Below, piece after piece: positions 19,376-27,477 of a DNA stretch of 64,000 nucleotides. Under the pieces are notes generated by a model. The model ran no database searches and was not told the DNA's origin. It was given only the letters and a program-made list of their open reading frames with translations. This stretch comes from Janthinobacterium rivuli (GTDB lineage Bacteria; Pseudomonadota; Gammaproteobacteria; Burkholderiales; Burkholderiaceae_D): the NCBI RefSeq assembly GCF_009208735.1, contig NZ_WFLJ01000011.1:1-64000 (forward strand), written 5' to 3'. Both the position numbers and the translations under genes were made by a program. Numbering within the stretch: position 1 is the first letter of the stretch; each line of letters opens with the position of its first letter.

Positions 19376-20275
19376 TCAGGCGCGCCGCGGCGCCAGGGTC
19401 GGCGCCATCTGCCTCGCCACCGCAAAAAAAGCGTTGGTGGCGGGCGTGTTCTGGCGCCGGTCGCGCACGGCCAGGCCCACCTTGCGGCTGACGGGTGGAT
19501 TGAGCGGCAGCGCCACCAGCTCCGGATACTGCTCGCGCAGGCGCTGCGGCAGCGCCAGTTCGGCGACGATGGACAGGCCGTCGCCACGGCTGACCATGTC
19601 GAGGATGGTGATTACCTGACTGATGCGGTAGGGCACCTGCGGCTGCAAGCCCGCGTTGGCGAACAGCGGCTCGATCAGGCAGGCGCAACCCGCCTCGGAC
19701 ATGATGAACGGCCCTTCGCACAATTGGGCCAGGGTGATGGCCGTTTCGCCGGCCAGCGCATGGCTGCGCGGCACCAGCGCCATCATCTGGTCTTCCACCA
19801 GCGGCGCCGTATCGAATCGTTCGTCGGGCAGCACGACGAAGCCGACGTCGACCCTGCGTTCGCGTATCCACTGCACCACTTCATGGTCGGCGCCTTCGTC
19901 GATGCGCAGGGTGATGCCTGGATAGCGCAGGCGAAATTGCGCTGTGATGGCCGGCAGCAGGTTCAACGACGAGGTGGGGCCGAAGGAGCCGATGCGCAGG
20001 CTGCCCTGGCGCTGGCCCAGCACGTCGGCCGCTTCCTGCCGCATGGCTTCGGACAGGCCGAGGATTTCACGGGCGCGCACGAGCAGTTGGCGGCCCACGT
20101 CCGTCAGTTCGGCCGACGCCTGGTGGCGCACGATCAGATCCACGCCCATCTCCTTTTCCAGCGCTTTCAACGCATGCGAGACGGCCGACTGGCTGATGCC
20201 CAGCTGCGCGGCGGCGGCGGAAAAACCGTGCAGTTCGGCCACCAGGGTAAAAATTTCCAGCTGCGTGAAGGTCAT
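19376..20275 (-). CDS. LysR-family transcriptional regulator
   Basis: A 299-residue LysR protein: helix-turn-helix GFSAAAAQLGISQSAVSHAL at residues ~18-37, linker helix, and a type 2 periplasmic-binding-like effector domain (GSLRIGSFGPTSSLNLLP). It is divergent from the DMT-family exporter gene at 20385, with an operator-like triple half-site between them, so it most likely controls the exporter and itself. The effector is unknown. Confidence 0.87.
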   Translation of the reverse strand: MTFTQLEIFTLVAELHGFSAAAAQLGISQSAVSHALKALEKEMGVDLIVRHQASAELTDVGRQLLVRAREILGLSEAMRQEAADVLGQRQGSLRIGSFGPTSSLNLLPAITAQFRLRYPGITLRIDEGADHEVVQWIRERRVDVGFVVLPDERFDTAPLVEDQMMALVPRSHALAGETAITLAQLCEGPFIMSEAGCACLIEPLFANAGLQPQVPYRISQVITILDMVSRGDGLSIVAELALPQRLREQYPELVALPLNPPVSRKVGLAVRDRRQNTPATNAFFAVARQMAPTLAPRRA

Positions 20276-20294
20276 GGTGTGGTTTTGTTGGGTT

Positions 20295-20322
20295 ATGAGT
20301 ATTTACTCATTATTTCATGAGT
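20295..20322. promoter_or_regulatory. Triple half-site operator between LysR and exporter genes
   Basis: ATGAGTA (20295-20301), a TT spacer, and TACTCAT (20304-20310) form a perfect inverted repeat. A further ATGAGT (20317-20322) is inverted relative to ACTCAT six bases before it. Three alternating half-sites in a 109-base divergent intergenic region fit recognition and activation sites of a LysR regulator. The repeats are read directly; their role is inferred. Confidence 0.6.
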
Positions 20323-20384
20323 TGATATTAGTATTAATATATATCCAGACCACCCGCCGCGCAAGCGGTCAAACAGGATATCCC

Positions 20385-21317
20385 ATGTCTTCTTCCGCCG
20401 TACCTTCCGCCGCCTTGCCTTCCGTGCAATCGCCGCTCGTCTACCTGAAACTGATCTTCGTCGCCCTGTTCTGGGGCGGCACCTTTATCGCGGGGCGCGT
20501 GCTGGCGCAGCAGATGCCGCCCATGACGGCGGCCAGCGGGCGCTTCGGCGTGGCCGTGCTGCTGCTCGTCGTGCTGGCGTGGAAACTGGAAGGGGGCTTG
20601 CCGCGCCTGGACCGCAAGCAATTGATGACGACGGCGGCGCTGGGCCTGACGGGCATCTTTCTGTACAACCTGTGCTTCCTGGCGGCCCTGTCGCGCATGC
20701 CGGCGGGACGCACGGCCCTGTTCGTGGCCTTGAATCCCATCGTCACGGCGCTGGCCTCGGCCATGCTGTTCCGCGAACGCCTCGGTTCCTTCAAGTGGCT
20801 GGGCATCGTGCTGGCGTTTTGCGGCACGGCCATCGTCATCACGCGCGGCGATCTGGCCGGCGTACTGCACGGTAACGGCGGCGGCATCGGCATGGGCGAG
20901 GTGTACATGTTCTGCGGCATTTCCAGCTGGGCCGCCTACACCCTGATCGGCCGGGTGGCGCTGAAGGGTTTGAGCCCGATCGCCGCCACCACGTATGCGG
21001 CGATGTGGGGCCTGGCCTTCTTGCTGGTGGGGGCGGTGGTGGAGTTTCCCACCGTGCCATGGCACAGCTTTGGCTGGCAAGTGTGGGCCGCCATCGGCTA
21101 CCTGGGCGTGTTCGGCACGGTGATCGGCTTTGTCTGGTACTACGAAGGCGTAAAAGCGCTGGGCCCGTCGCGCACGGCCGTGTTCAACAACCTCGTGCCC
21201 GTGTTCGGCATCGTGCTGGCGGCGGCGCTGCTGGGCGAGCCGGTGCTCGTCTCGATGCTGGTGGGCGGCGCGGTGACGATTGCCGGCGTCATCATGACCA
21301 ACCGGCAAGCGAAGTAA
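20385..21317 (+). CDS. DMT-superfamily EamA transporter
   Basis: A 310-residue integral membrane protein with about ten hydrophobic segments and two EamA repeats, for example ALFWGGTFIAGR at the N-terminus and AVFNNLVPVFGIVLAA in the second repeat. EamA proteins mostly export amino acids, metabolites or toxic compounds; the substrate is not readable. ATG 20385 has AGGA six bases upstream. It lies under the divergent LysR gene. Its stop abuts the stop of the convergent peptidase gene without a spacer or visible terminator. Confidence 0.9.
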   Translation: MSSSAVPSAALPSVQSPLVYLKLIFVALFWGGTFIAGRVLAQQMPPMTAASGRFGVAVLLLVVLAWKLEGGLPRLDRKQLMTTAALGLTGIFLYNLCFLAALSRMPAGRTALFVALNPIVTALASAMLFRERLGSFKWLGIVLAFCGTAIVITRGDLAGVLHGNGGGIGMGEVYMFCGISSWAAYTLIGRVALKGLSPIAATTYAAMWGLAFLLVGAVVEFPTVPWHSFGWQVWAAIGYLGVFGTVIGFVWYYEGVKALGPSRTAVFNNLVPVFGIVLAAALLGEPVLVSMLVGGAVTIAGVIMTNRQAK

Positions 21318-22196
21318 TTACTTGGCGCGGCGGCGCTTGCTTGGTTTCGCCGGCGCCTTCTTGTGCCGGCTGACGGAGGCGCGCATCACTTTCGGCTCTT
21401 CGATGCCGTTCTCGGCCGCCAGCATGCGACGGATGTTGACGGCGTCCATGGCGCGCACGGAATTGGCGCGCGCGTTGAGCAGGATCATGGTGGCGAACTT
21501 GCCGGCCGACTTGATGCGCATGATCAGGCAACGGCCCGCTTCATTCGTGTAACCCGTCTTCGACAGGCCGATGTCCCAGCCCTTGGCGCCCACCAGGCGG
21601 TTCGTGTTGTGGTATTCCACGTCGCGGCCCTTGATCTGGATCACGTCCTTCGAATCGGTGGTGATGCGGCTGATTTCCGGGTAGCGCGAGGCGGCCACGG
21701 CCATCTTGACGAGGTCGGCCGCCGTCGACTGGTTATTCGGCGACAGGCCCGTCGGTTCTTCGATCACGGTCTGGCGCATGCCCAGCGCCTTGATCTTGGC
21801 GTTGACGGCCACGGCAAACGCCGTCGGGCCGCCGGGGAAGGTGCGCGCCAGCGAGGCGGCGGCGCGGTTGTCGGATGACATCAGCGCCAGTTGCAGCACG
21901 TCGTGACGGCTCAGGGTCGCGCCCACCGGCACGCGCGAGGTGCTGTGCTTCAGGGTGTCGACATCCTCGCGGTCGATGCTGATCTCTTCCTGCATGTTCG
22001 CCTTGGAGTCGAGCACGACCATGGCCGTCATGAGTTTGGTCAGCGAGGCGATGGGCACCACCACGTTGGAATTTTTTTCAAGCAAGACTTTGCCTGTGCC
22101 ATCTTCGACCACCAGTATCGACTGGGAACCGAAGGGCACGGCGATGGCCGCTGTCGAAAGCGTCATCAGCACCGCGGCGAACATTTTTTTGAGCAT
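21318..22196 (-). CDS. pbpG: PBP7-type D-alanyl-D-alanine endopeptidase (S11 family)
   Basis: A 292-residue penicillin-binding serine peptidase. After a signal peptide (residues 1-20) it shows the active-site triad of motifs: SLTK (Ser51, Lys54), SSDN, and SKTGYTNEAG. These enzymes trim or cut peptidoglycan crosslinks in the periplasm. The C-terminus is very basic (KRRRAK), which may aid wall binding, and there is no amphipathic membrane anchor as in DacA, so the PBP7/8 type fits better. The start MLKKMF at 22196 gives the best signal peptide; a longer in-frame start at 22307 is possible. Confidence 0.87.
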   Translation of the reverse strand: MLKKMFAAVLMTLSTAAIAVPFGSQSILVVEDGTGKVLLEKNSNVVVPIASLTKLMTAMVVLDSKANMQEEISIDREDVDTLKHSTSRVPVGATLSRHDVLQLALMSSDNRAAASLARTFPGGPTAFAVAVNAKIKALGMRQTVIEEPTGLSPNNQSTAADLVKMAVAASRYPEISRITTDSKDVIQIKGRDVEYHNTNRLVGAKGWDIGLSKTGYTNEAGRCLIMRIKSAGKFATMILLNARANSVRAMDAVNIRRMLAAENGIEEPKVMRASVSRHKKAPAKPSKRRRAK

Positions 22197-22612
22197 GGGA
22201 TTGTATGTGGGAAAGCAGTTTTGGGGCGCCATCGAGGGCGCTGCGCGCAAATCCGGAAGCGGACCGCGCGGGGACGCGGCGTGTATCTCGGAGGCAATAT
22301 TTGCCAAGCTTAAACAATACCATTAAAGATCAAGCGATGTCTACGGCATAGGCCCGGGACAGGCGGCGTTGCGGCCAATTTGGCAAATAAAAGGGGCTAA
22401 TCTTGCCGTAGTGAAAATTGTTGCGCAATTATTGATTTCGTCTTGGAAACTTCGTATTATTTCAGCAATATTGGCAGCCATGGTCCGGCAGGCGCCATGC
22501 GCTTCGTCGTTGATGCCTGCCCCTTCGTGCTTCGTCGCCCCGCGCTATGCCCCGCAACAGGGTCGCCGTAGACTGCGTTCATGCCTGAATCACAGACCAC
22601 GGAGAACGCATT
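22197..22612. other. Intergenic region without recognised gene (416 bases)
   Basis: This divergent gap separates the PBP7 gene from the LytS-type kinase gene. It holds a GCCAATTTGGC palindrome at 22374-22384 and AT-rich tracts suited to promoters, but no open frame with coding character or a ribosome binding site. A short run of GC-rich sequence near the kinase start ends in GGAG (22601-22604), which serves the GTG start. Confidence 0.5.
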
Positions 22613-23872
22613 GTGTTGAAAAAATATACGGACTGGTACCGCAGCATCGACGAAGAATCGCTGCGGGTGCTGAAACATCCCGAGCTGGCGGAGCAGGTCC
22701 AGGGAAAGGTGCGTCGCTACATCGCCATGAAGCTGGTCAAGTTGACGCCGATCGAGCGCCAGCAGTTGCACGCTTTCCTGCTCAAGTATCGTGGCGCCGG
22801 TTTTTACATTGCCGCGTTCAAGCTGATGCTGTTGTTCAGCGCCATCGGCGTCGTACTGCACCTGCTGCTGCCGGCCCGCTTCGAATTGCTCAAGGCCCTG
22901 GTCTTCAGCAACGGCCTCGGTTTTGCGCTGGCGTGGGGTCTGGTGGGCGTCTGGTTCAATTACCGCAGTTCCGTGCGCTACAAGTTCAAGAAACTCTTGC
23001 TGATCGTCTCGACCTGCGCGGCAGGGGTCGCGGCCGGCGTGCTGCTGGCCGGCTTGAGCGATACCGGTTCCATGAGCATGGCCTTCGAGCGCTTGCTGCG
23101 GGTGGGCGGCATCGCCTTGCTGGTGGCCGGTTTGTTTTACATGGTGCCGCTGGCGATCGTGACCACCTGGCGCAACCGCCAGTACGAAGCGCTGACGGTG
23201 CAGTTGCAGCAGGATGCCGAGCGCGACCGATTGGCGCGCGAACTGAGCGAATCGCAGCTGCGCCTGCTGCGCGCGCAGATCGAGCCGCATTTCCTGTTCA
23301 ATACCCTGGGCGCCGTGCAGCAACTGGCCGAGCAGGGAGCGCAAGGCGCCGGACGGGCCGCGGCATTGACGGCCGACCTGATCGCGTTTTTGCGCGCCAG
23401 CCTGGCCGAGATGCGCAGCGAGCAAGTGTCGCTGCAAAGCGAGTTCGACATGGTGGCCGCGTATTTGCGCGTGATGCAGGCGCGCATGGGGTCGCGCCTG
23501 CACTATGCGTTGGACTTGCCGGCCGAGCTTGCGCAAGCGACGATACCCAGCATGATCTTGCTGACCTTGGCTGAAAATGCCATCAAGCACGGTATTGAAC
23601 CATCGTTGCGCGGCGGCGAGATCCGCCTGTCGGCGCTGTGGGTGGACGGCATGCTGCGCCTGCGCGTGCAGGACACGGGCATGGGCTTGCCGGCCAGCGG
23701 CGCGGGCAGCGCGCCGGGAAGCGGCCTGGGCCTGGAAAACGTGCGCAGCCGGCTGTTGCTGTCCGATCCGTCCGCCAGCCTGAGCCTGCGCGACGGCGAC
23801 GAGGGCGGCGTGATCGCTGAAATATGGCTGCCCATTACCATTGCATCCAGCCTGAAAGAGCCTGCCGCATGA
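22613..23872 (+). CDS. LytS/YehU-type sensor histidine kinase
   Basis: A 419-residue kinase starting at GTG 22613 with GGAG eight bases upstream. The first ~70 residues are cytoplasmic, followed by about four membrane helices (residues ~70-185). The kinase core has LLRAQIEPHFLFNTLG (phospho-accepting His226) and a HATPase with LAENAIKHG and GSGLGLENVR. This is the His_kinase/HATPase arrangement of the LytS, YehU and AlgZ group, which pair with LytTR regulators. Its stop overlaps the start of the regulator gene, so the two form an operon. The signal is unknown. Confidence 0.9.
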   Translation: MLKKYTDWYRSIDEESLRVLKHPELAEQVQGKVRRYIAMKLVKLTPIERQQLHAFLLKYRGAGFYIAAFKLMLLFSAIGVVLHLLLPARFELLKALVFSNGLGFALAWGLVGVWFNYRSSVRYKFKKLLLIVSTCAAGVAAGVLLAGLSDTGSMSMAFERLLRVGGIALLVAGLFYMVPLAIVTTWRNRQYEALTVQLQQDAERDRLARELSESQLRLLRAQIEPHFLFNTLGAVQQLAEQGAQGAGRAAALTADLIAFLRASLAEMRSEQVSLQSEFDMVAAYLRVMQARMGSRLHYALDLPAELAQATIPSMILLTLAENAIKHGIEPSLRGGEIRLSALWVDGMLRLRVQDTGMGLPASGAGSAPGSGLGLENVRSRLLLSDPSASLSLRDGDEGGVIAEIWLPITIASSLKEPAA

Positions 23873-24618
23873 ATGCCACCATCCTGATCGCCGAAGACGA
23901 ACCCTTGATGCGCGAACGCCTGCAAATGCTGCTGGCACAAGCCTGGCCCGAAGCACAGGTCGTGCTGGTGGCGGAAAACGGCAACGACGCCTGGGACGGT
24001 TTCCTCGAGCACGAGCCGGACGTGGTCTTCCTCGACATCCGCATGCCAGGCATGTCGGGCCTGGAAGTGGCCGAGCGCATCGGCAAGCGCGCCCACGTCG
24101 TGTTCGTCACGGCCTATGACCAATACGCCGTCGATGCCTTCGACGCGGGCGCCGTCGACTACCTGTTGAAACCCGTGCAGGCCGAGCGGCTGCAGCGGGC
24201 GCTGACCCGTTTGCGCGACAAGCTCGGTGCGCAGCCGGCCGACATGGCGCACTTGCTGCAATCGCTGCGTGCGGCGCTGCCAGCGCCGCCGCGCGAAAGG
24301 CTGAAATGGATCAGGGCCAGCGTGGGCAAGCAGATCCGCCTGATCGACATCGACGACGTGCTGTTCTTCCAGGCCGACACCAAGTACACGCGCGTCGTGC
24401 TGGCCGGCTCGGAGGCGCTGGTGCGCACGCCGCTGAAGGATTTGTTGGGCAGCCTCGATCCGGAGCAGTTCTGGCAAATCCACCGCGGCACCATGGTCAA
24501 CGTGAAAGCCATCGAGGCGGCCGAGCGCATCGACGCCGAGCGCATGCAGGTGCTGCTGCGCGGCAGCACGGAAAAACTGCCCGTCAGCCGCACGTTTACC
24601 TATTTGTTCAGGGATTGA
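23869..24618 (+). CDS. LytTR-family response regulator
   Basis: A 249-residue regulator: receiver domain with the acidic pair ED at residues 9-10 and Asp56 in VVFLDIRMPGMSG, then Lys in YLLKPVQ; the C-terminal LytTR DNA-binding domain runs from about residue 140 (WIRASVGKQIRLIDI to FWQIHRGTMVNV). It resembles AlgR and YehT. ATG 23869 overlaps the kinase stop (ATGA), showing coupling, and the likely partner is the kinase immediately upstream. Targets are unknown. Confidence 0.92.
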   Translation: MNATILIAEDEPLMRERLQMLLAQAWPEAQVVLVAENGNDAWDGFLEHEPDVVFLDIRMPGMSGLEVAERIGKRAHVVFVTAYDQYAVDAFDAGAVDYLLKPVQAERLQRALTRLRDKLGAQPADMAHLLQSLRAALPAPPRERLKWIRASVGKQIRLIDIDDVLFFQADTKYTRVVLAGSEALVRTPLKDLLGSLDPEQFWQIHRGTMVNVKAIEAAERIDAERMQVLLRGSTEKLPVSRTFTYLFRD

Positions 24619-24660
24619 TATGATGGAAATGTTTTTAATCTATCACTAAATGGACATCTC

Positions 24661-25089
24661 ATGACAATCTTGCGCCGCTGGTTCACCACCATCCTTCTTT
24701 CCTTGCTCGCTTGCAGCGCCGTCGCGGCAGTGCAGAAGGAGGAAAAGGTGGTGTATCACGTCAATGACGCCAGCAATGCCACGGCTGCGCTGAAGAATAT
24801 CCGCAATCACCTGGACGCCAGCCCCCAAGCCACCATCGTGCTCGTCGCACATGGCCTCGGCATCGATTTCCTGCTCGACGGCGCCATCGACAAGAATGGT
24901 TCACCGTATGACGTGGTGGTGCGCGAACTGGCCAAGCGCGGCGTGAGCTTTCGTGTCTGCAATAACACTTTGCAAGGACGCAATATCGACCGTCAGCGCG
25001 TGCTGCCCGAAGCCATCATCGTGCCTTCGGGCGTGGCCGAGCTGAGCCGCTTGCAGTGGCAGGAAGGGTATGCGTATATCAAGCCCTGA
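24661..25089 (+). CDS. Secreted DsrE/DsrF-like protein
   Basis: A 142-residue protein with an N-terminal signal peptide (FTTILLSLLACSAVAA) and a DsrE/F-like fold: VVYHVND, NIRNHLDA, ATIVLVAHGLGIDFLL, and RVCNNTL with the single conserved cysteine. Exported DsrE-like proteins are common in Proteobacteria and sometimes linked to sulfur relay, but this one stands alone with no dsr or sox genes nearby. It follows the LytTR gene by 42 bases, so cotranscription is possible. Function is not established. Confidence 0.7.
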   Translation: MTILRRWFTTILLSLLACSAVAAVQKEEKVVYHVNDASNATAALKNIRNHLDASPQATIVLVAHGLGIDFLLDGAIDKNGSPYDVVVRELAKRGVSFRVCNNTLQGRNIDRQRVLPEAIIVPSGVAELSRLQWQEGYAYIKP

Positions 25090-25140
25090 CGCACGCGCCG
25101 ATGCCGGATGGCAAGGGCGCGGCGCATGGGCGGACGAAGC

Positions 25141-25359
25141 TTACTGGATCTTGGCGATCGACACTTCCGTCGATTTCACCAGGGCGATGACTTCGCTGCC
25201 TACTTTCAAGTCCAGGTCCTTGATCGAGCGCGAGGTGATCACCGAGGTGACGATGCCGTGCGGCGTTTCCACATCCACTTCGGAGACCACGGGGCCAAAG
25301 ATGATTTCCTTGATCTTGCCGCGAAACTGGTTGCGTACATTCACTTCCGAGATAGCCAT
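25141..25359 (-). CDS. Molbindin (Mop/TOBE molybdate-binding protein)
   Basis: A 72-residue single TOBE-domain protein: NVRNQFRGKIKEI, then VETPHGIVTSVIT and a final VIALVKSTEVSIAK, the classic Mop repeat. Molbindins oligomerise and store or buffer molybdate and sometimes tungstate. ATG 25359 has AAAGGA upstream; the longer open frame to 25521 is noncoding. A strong terminator lies between this gene and the upstream sulfate-binding-protein gene, so it is probably transcribed alone. Confidence 0.88.
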   Translation of the reverse strand: MAISEVNVRNQFRGKIKEIIFGPVVSEVDVETPHGIVTSVITSRSIKDLDLKVGSEVIALVKSTEVSIAKIQ

Positions 25360-25484
25360 GCTGTTTCCTTTGTGCCCGTAATACGCCGTGCGGCGCGACA
25401 AGGCCAGAGTACGGCGCGCGCGCCCTTTTGACCACGAATCGATGCGCATATCGATATGCGTAAACAGGCGCGGACATAAAAAAA

Positions 25485-25506
25485 CCGGGACGAGTCCCGG
25501 TTTTTT
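25485..25506. terminator. Bidirectional intrinsic terminator
   Basis: CCGGGA (25485-25490), tetraloop CGAG, TCCCGG (25495-25500), flanked by seven A on the left and six T on the right. It ends transcription of the sulfate-binding-protein gene on the minus strand and could also act on plus-strand transcripts. Confidence 0.85.
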
Positions 25507-25523
25507 ATTGATCTGGCGCAAGC

Positions 25524-26579
25524 TTACTTCTGATAAATCTTGTCGAACTCGCCGCCATCGTCAAAATGTTTCTTTTGTGCTTGTTTCCAGCCGCCAAAGA
25601 CATCGTCGATGGTGAACAGGGTGATCGGCTTGAAGCTGGCTGCGTATTTCTTGGCCACGGCTGCCGAGCGGGGGCGCAGGTAGTGCTTGGCGACCAGCTC
25701 CTGGCCCGGTTCCGAGTACAGGTATTGCAGGTAGGCCGTGGCTTCCTTGCGGATGCCGCGGCGGTCGACGACCTTGTCGACGACGGCCACCGGCGACTCG
25801 GCCAGGATGGAGATGCTTGGATACACCACCTCGAAGTTGTCGCCGAATTCGGCGCGCACCAGTTGCACTTCATTTTCAAACGTCACCAGCACGTCGCCGA
25901 TTTCACGCTGGGTAAATGTGGTGGTGGCGCCCCGGCCACCGCCGTCGAGCACGGGCACGTTCTTGAACAGCTTGGTAACGAGGTCGCGCGCCTGCGCTTC
26001 GCTGCCGCCCTTTTTCACGGCATAGCCCCAGGCCGCCAGGTAGGTGTAGCGGCCATTGCCCGAGGTTTTCGGATTCGGCACGATGACCTTGATGCCGGGC
26101 TTGGCCAGGTCGTCCCAGTCCTTGATGTGCTTCGGGTTGCCTTTGCGCACCAGGTACACCATGGTCGAGTAGAACGGCGCCGCATTGTTCGGGAATTTCT
26201 TGGCCCAGTCGGCCACCACCAGGCCACGGTCGACGAGGATGTCGATGTCGTTGGCCTGGTTCATGGTCACGACGGACGCTTCCAGGCCATCGGCGACGGA
26301 GCGCGCCTGCTTGCTGGAACCGCCGTGCGATTGCTTGATGGTGATGGTTTCGCCCGTTTTGGCTTTCCAATCAGCAATAAATGCGGGATTCACGTCCTTG
26401 AACAGTTCGCGCATCACGTCGTACGAGGCGTTCAGCAAGACCACCGGCTCGGCGGCACTGGCGGCCATCGGCAAACTCATGGCGGCGGCGGAAGCGGCCA
26501 GGGCGCTGGCCAGGAACCAGCGGCGCGAGCGTTGGGTGAGCGTTGCTGCGGCAGTCGAGACGGCGTTGGAATGGGTCAT
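25524..26579 (-). CDS. sbp: Sulfate ABC transporter periplasmic binding protein
   Basis: A 351-residue Sbp/CysP-family protein. A long Tat-like or Sec signal region (RSRRWFLASALAASAAA) precedes the mature domain, which shows LLNASYDVMRELFKDVN, TIKQSHGGSSKQARSV, and RYTYLAAWGYA, the standard sulfate/thiosulfate-binding motifs. The permease and ATPase genes (cysTWA) are not adjacent, so it must work with a transporter elsewhere. The upstream region has two palindromes that may be regulatory. A terminator follows the gene. Confidence 0.93.
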   Translation of the reverse strand: MTHSNAVSTAAATLTQRSRRWFLASALAASAAAMSLPMAASAAEPVVLLNASYDVMRELFKDVNPAFIADWKAKTGETITIKQSHGGSSKQARSVADGLEASVVTMNQANDIDILVDRGLVVADWAKKFPNNAAPFYSTMVYLVRKGNPKHIKDWDDLAKPGIKVIVPNPKTSGNGRYTYLAAWGYAVKKGGSEAQARDLVTKLFKNVPVLDGGGRGATTTFTQREIGDVLVTFENEVQLVRAEFGDNFEVVYPSISILAESPVAVVDKVVDRRGIRKEATAYLQYLYSEPGQELVAKHYLRPRSAAVAKKYAASFKPITLFTIDDVFGGWKQAQKKHFDDGGEFDKIYQK

Positions 26580-26880
26580 GTTGAACTCTTGTTGTGAGAA
26601 TAGATAGACATAGTCTAAAATTCCGGCCGGAAAAGAAACGAATTTTTCGTAATATGCTTAGACTTGATTCCCGTTTGCGCTAAAAAACATATATCGATTT
26701 CTGGAAACATTCGTGGGCAAGATGCGCATCAGCACTTAGTCTGCAGGCATCGCGCCATAGGCAAAACCGGTCCGTCGCGTGCGGCAAAAAACCCGAAAGC
26801 GCCGCTTGGTGTATAGTCGAATCGCACGATACAGGGGTAAAACCGCCTGCATCGGCAACTGGAATATTTTGTGAGCGTAC
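26580..26880. promoter_or_regulatory. Divergent promoter region with two palindromes (301 bases)
   Basis: Between the sulfate-binding-protein and acetyltransferase genes lie two perfect palindromes close to the sulfate-binding start: TAGAC-ATA-GTCTA (26605-26617) and TTCCGGCCGGAA (26621-26632). Both fall within 55 bases of the minus-strand start codon and could be operator sites. The rest is AT-rich and has no coding signal. Confidence 0.45.
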
Positions 26881-27411
26881 ATGAGTCTTGAAATTCGTAT
26901 TGCAACATCGACCGACGCTTTCGAGGCGTGCAACGTATTACGACGCTCCATCGTCGAATGCTGCAGCCTCGATCATCGGGACGATCCAGCCATCCTGGAA
27001 GCCTGGCTGGGCAATAAAACACCGCAGATGGTGGCGTGCTGGTTTGCGTCGCCGACCAATTTTTCGCTCGTCGCAGTCGAGCATGGCGCCGTCGTCGGCG
27101 TCGGCTTGCTGACGCGGGCAGGCAAGCTGGCCCTGTGCTACCTCCTGCCCGAGGCGCAAGGCCGCGGCGCCGGCAAGGTGCTGGTGGAGCGGCTGGAGGC
27201 GCAGGCGCGCGAGTGGGGCATCAAGGCCTTGCAACTGCACAGCACGGCCAGCAGCCAGGCCTTTTTCGTCAAGCAGGGCTATATCGAGGCGGGCAATGTG
27301 CGTTCGCCGTATGGCGTGGAAACGATTTTTTGCTGGAAACAGATTGATCCCGCCGGTATCGCCAGCGGCGACCCCAAGCGCAAGCGCTTTTGCAACTGCA
27401 ATTCGGCCTGA
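26881..27411 (+). CDS. GNAT-family N-acetyltransferase
   Basis: A 176-residue protein with the GNAT fold: IRIATSTDAFEACNVLRRSI at the N-terminus, a VAVEHGAVVGVGLL strand pair, and the acetyl-CoA loop LLPEAQGRGAGKVLVERL (Q/RxxGxG/A). The late segment AFFVKQGYIEAG is also typical. The C-terminal tail KRKRFCNCNSA is basic and cysteine-containing, beyond the usual domain. The acceptor substrate is unknown and the flanking genes do not hint at one. Confidence 0.85.
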   Translation: MSLEIRIATSTDAFEACNVLRRSIVECCSLDHRDDPAILEAWLGNKTPQMVACWFASPTNFSLVAVEHGAVVGVGLLTRAGKLALCYLLPEAQGRGAGKVLVERLEAQAREWGIKALQLHSTASSQAFFVKQGYIEAGNVRSPYGVETIFCWKQIDPAGIASGDPKRKRFCNCNSA

Positions 27412-27429
27412 CGGCCCTTCCGCACCTCA

Positions 27430-27451
27430 GCCCGCCCATCTGGCGGCGGGC
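27430..27451. terminator. Possible terminator hairpin between convergent genes
   Basis: GCCCGC (27430-27435) pairs with GCGGGC (27446-27451) in the short gap between two convergent genes. It is followed by a pyrimidine-rich tract rather than a pure T run, so the call is weak. Confidence 0.35.
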
Positions 27452-27477
27452 CTTCCCCTTCCTTTGCATATTTTCCC

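Noticed and set aside
17413-19587. A 724-codon minus-strand frame over the chemoreceptor
   Set aside because: Antisense artefact of GC-rich coding; the plus-strand receptor has a complete domain structure.
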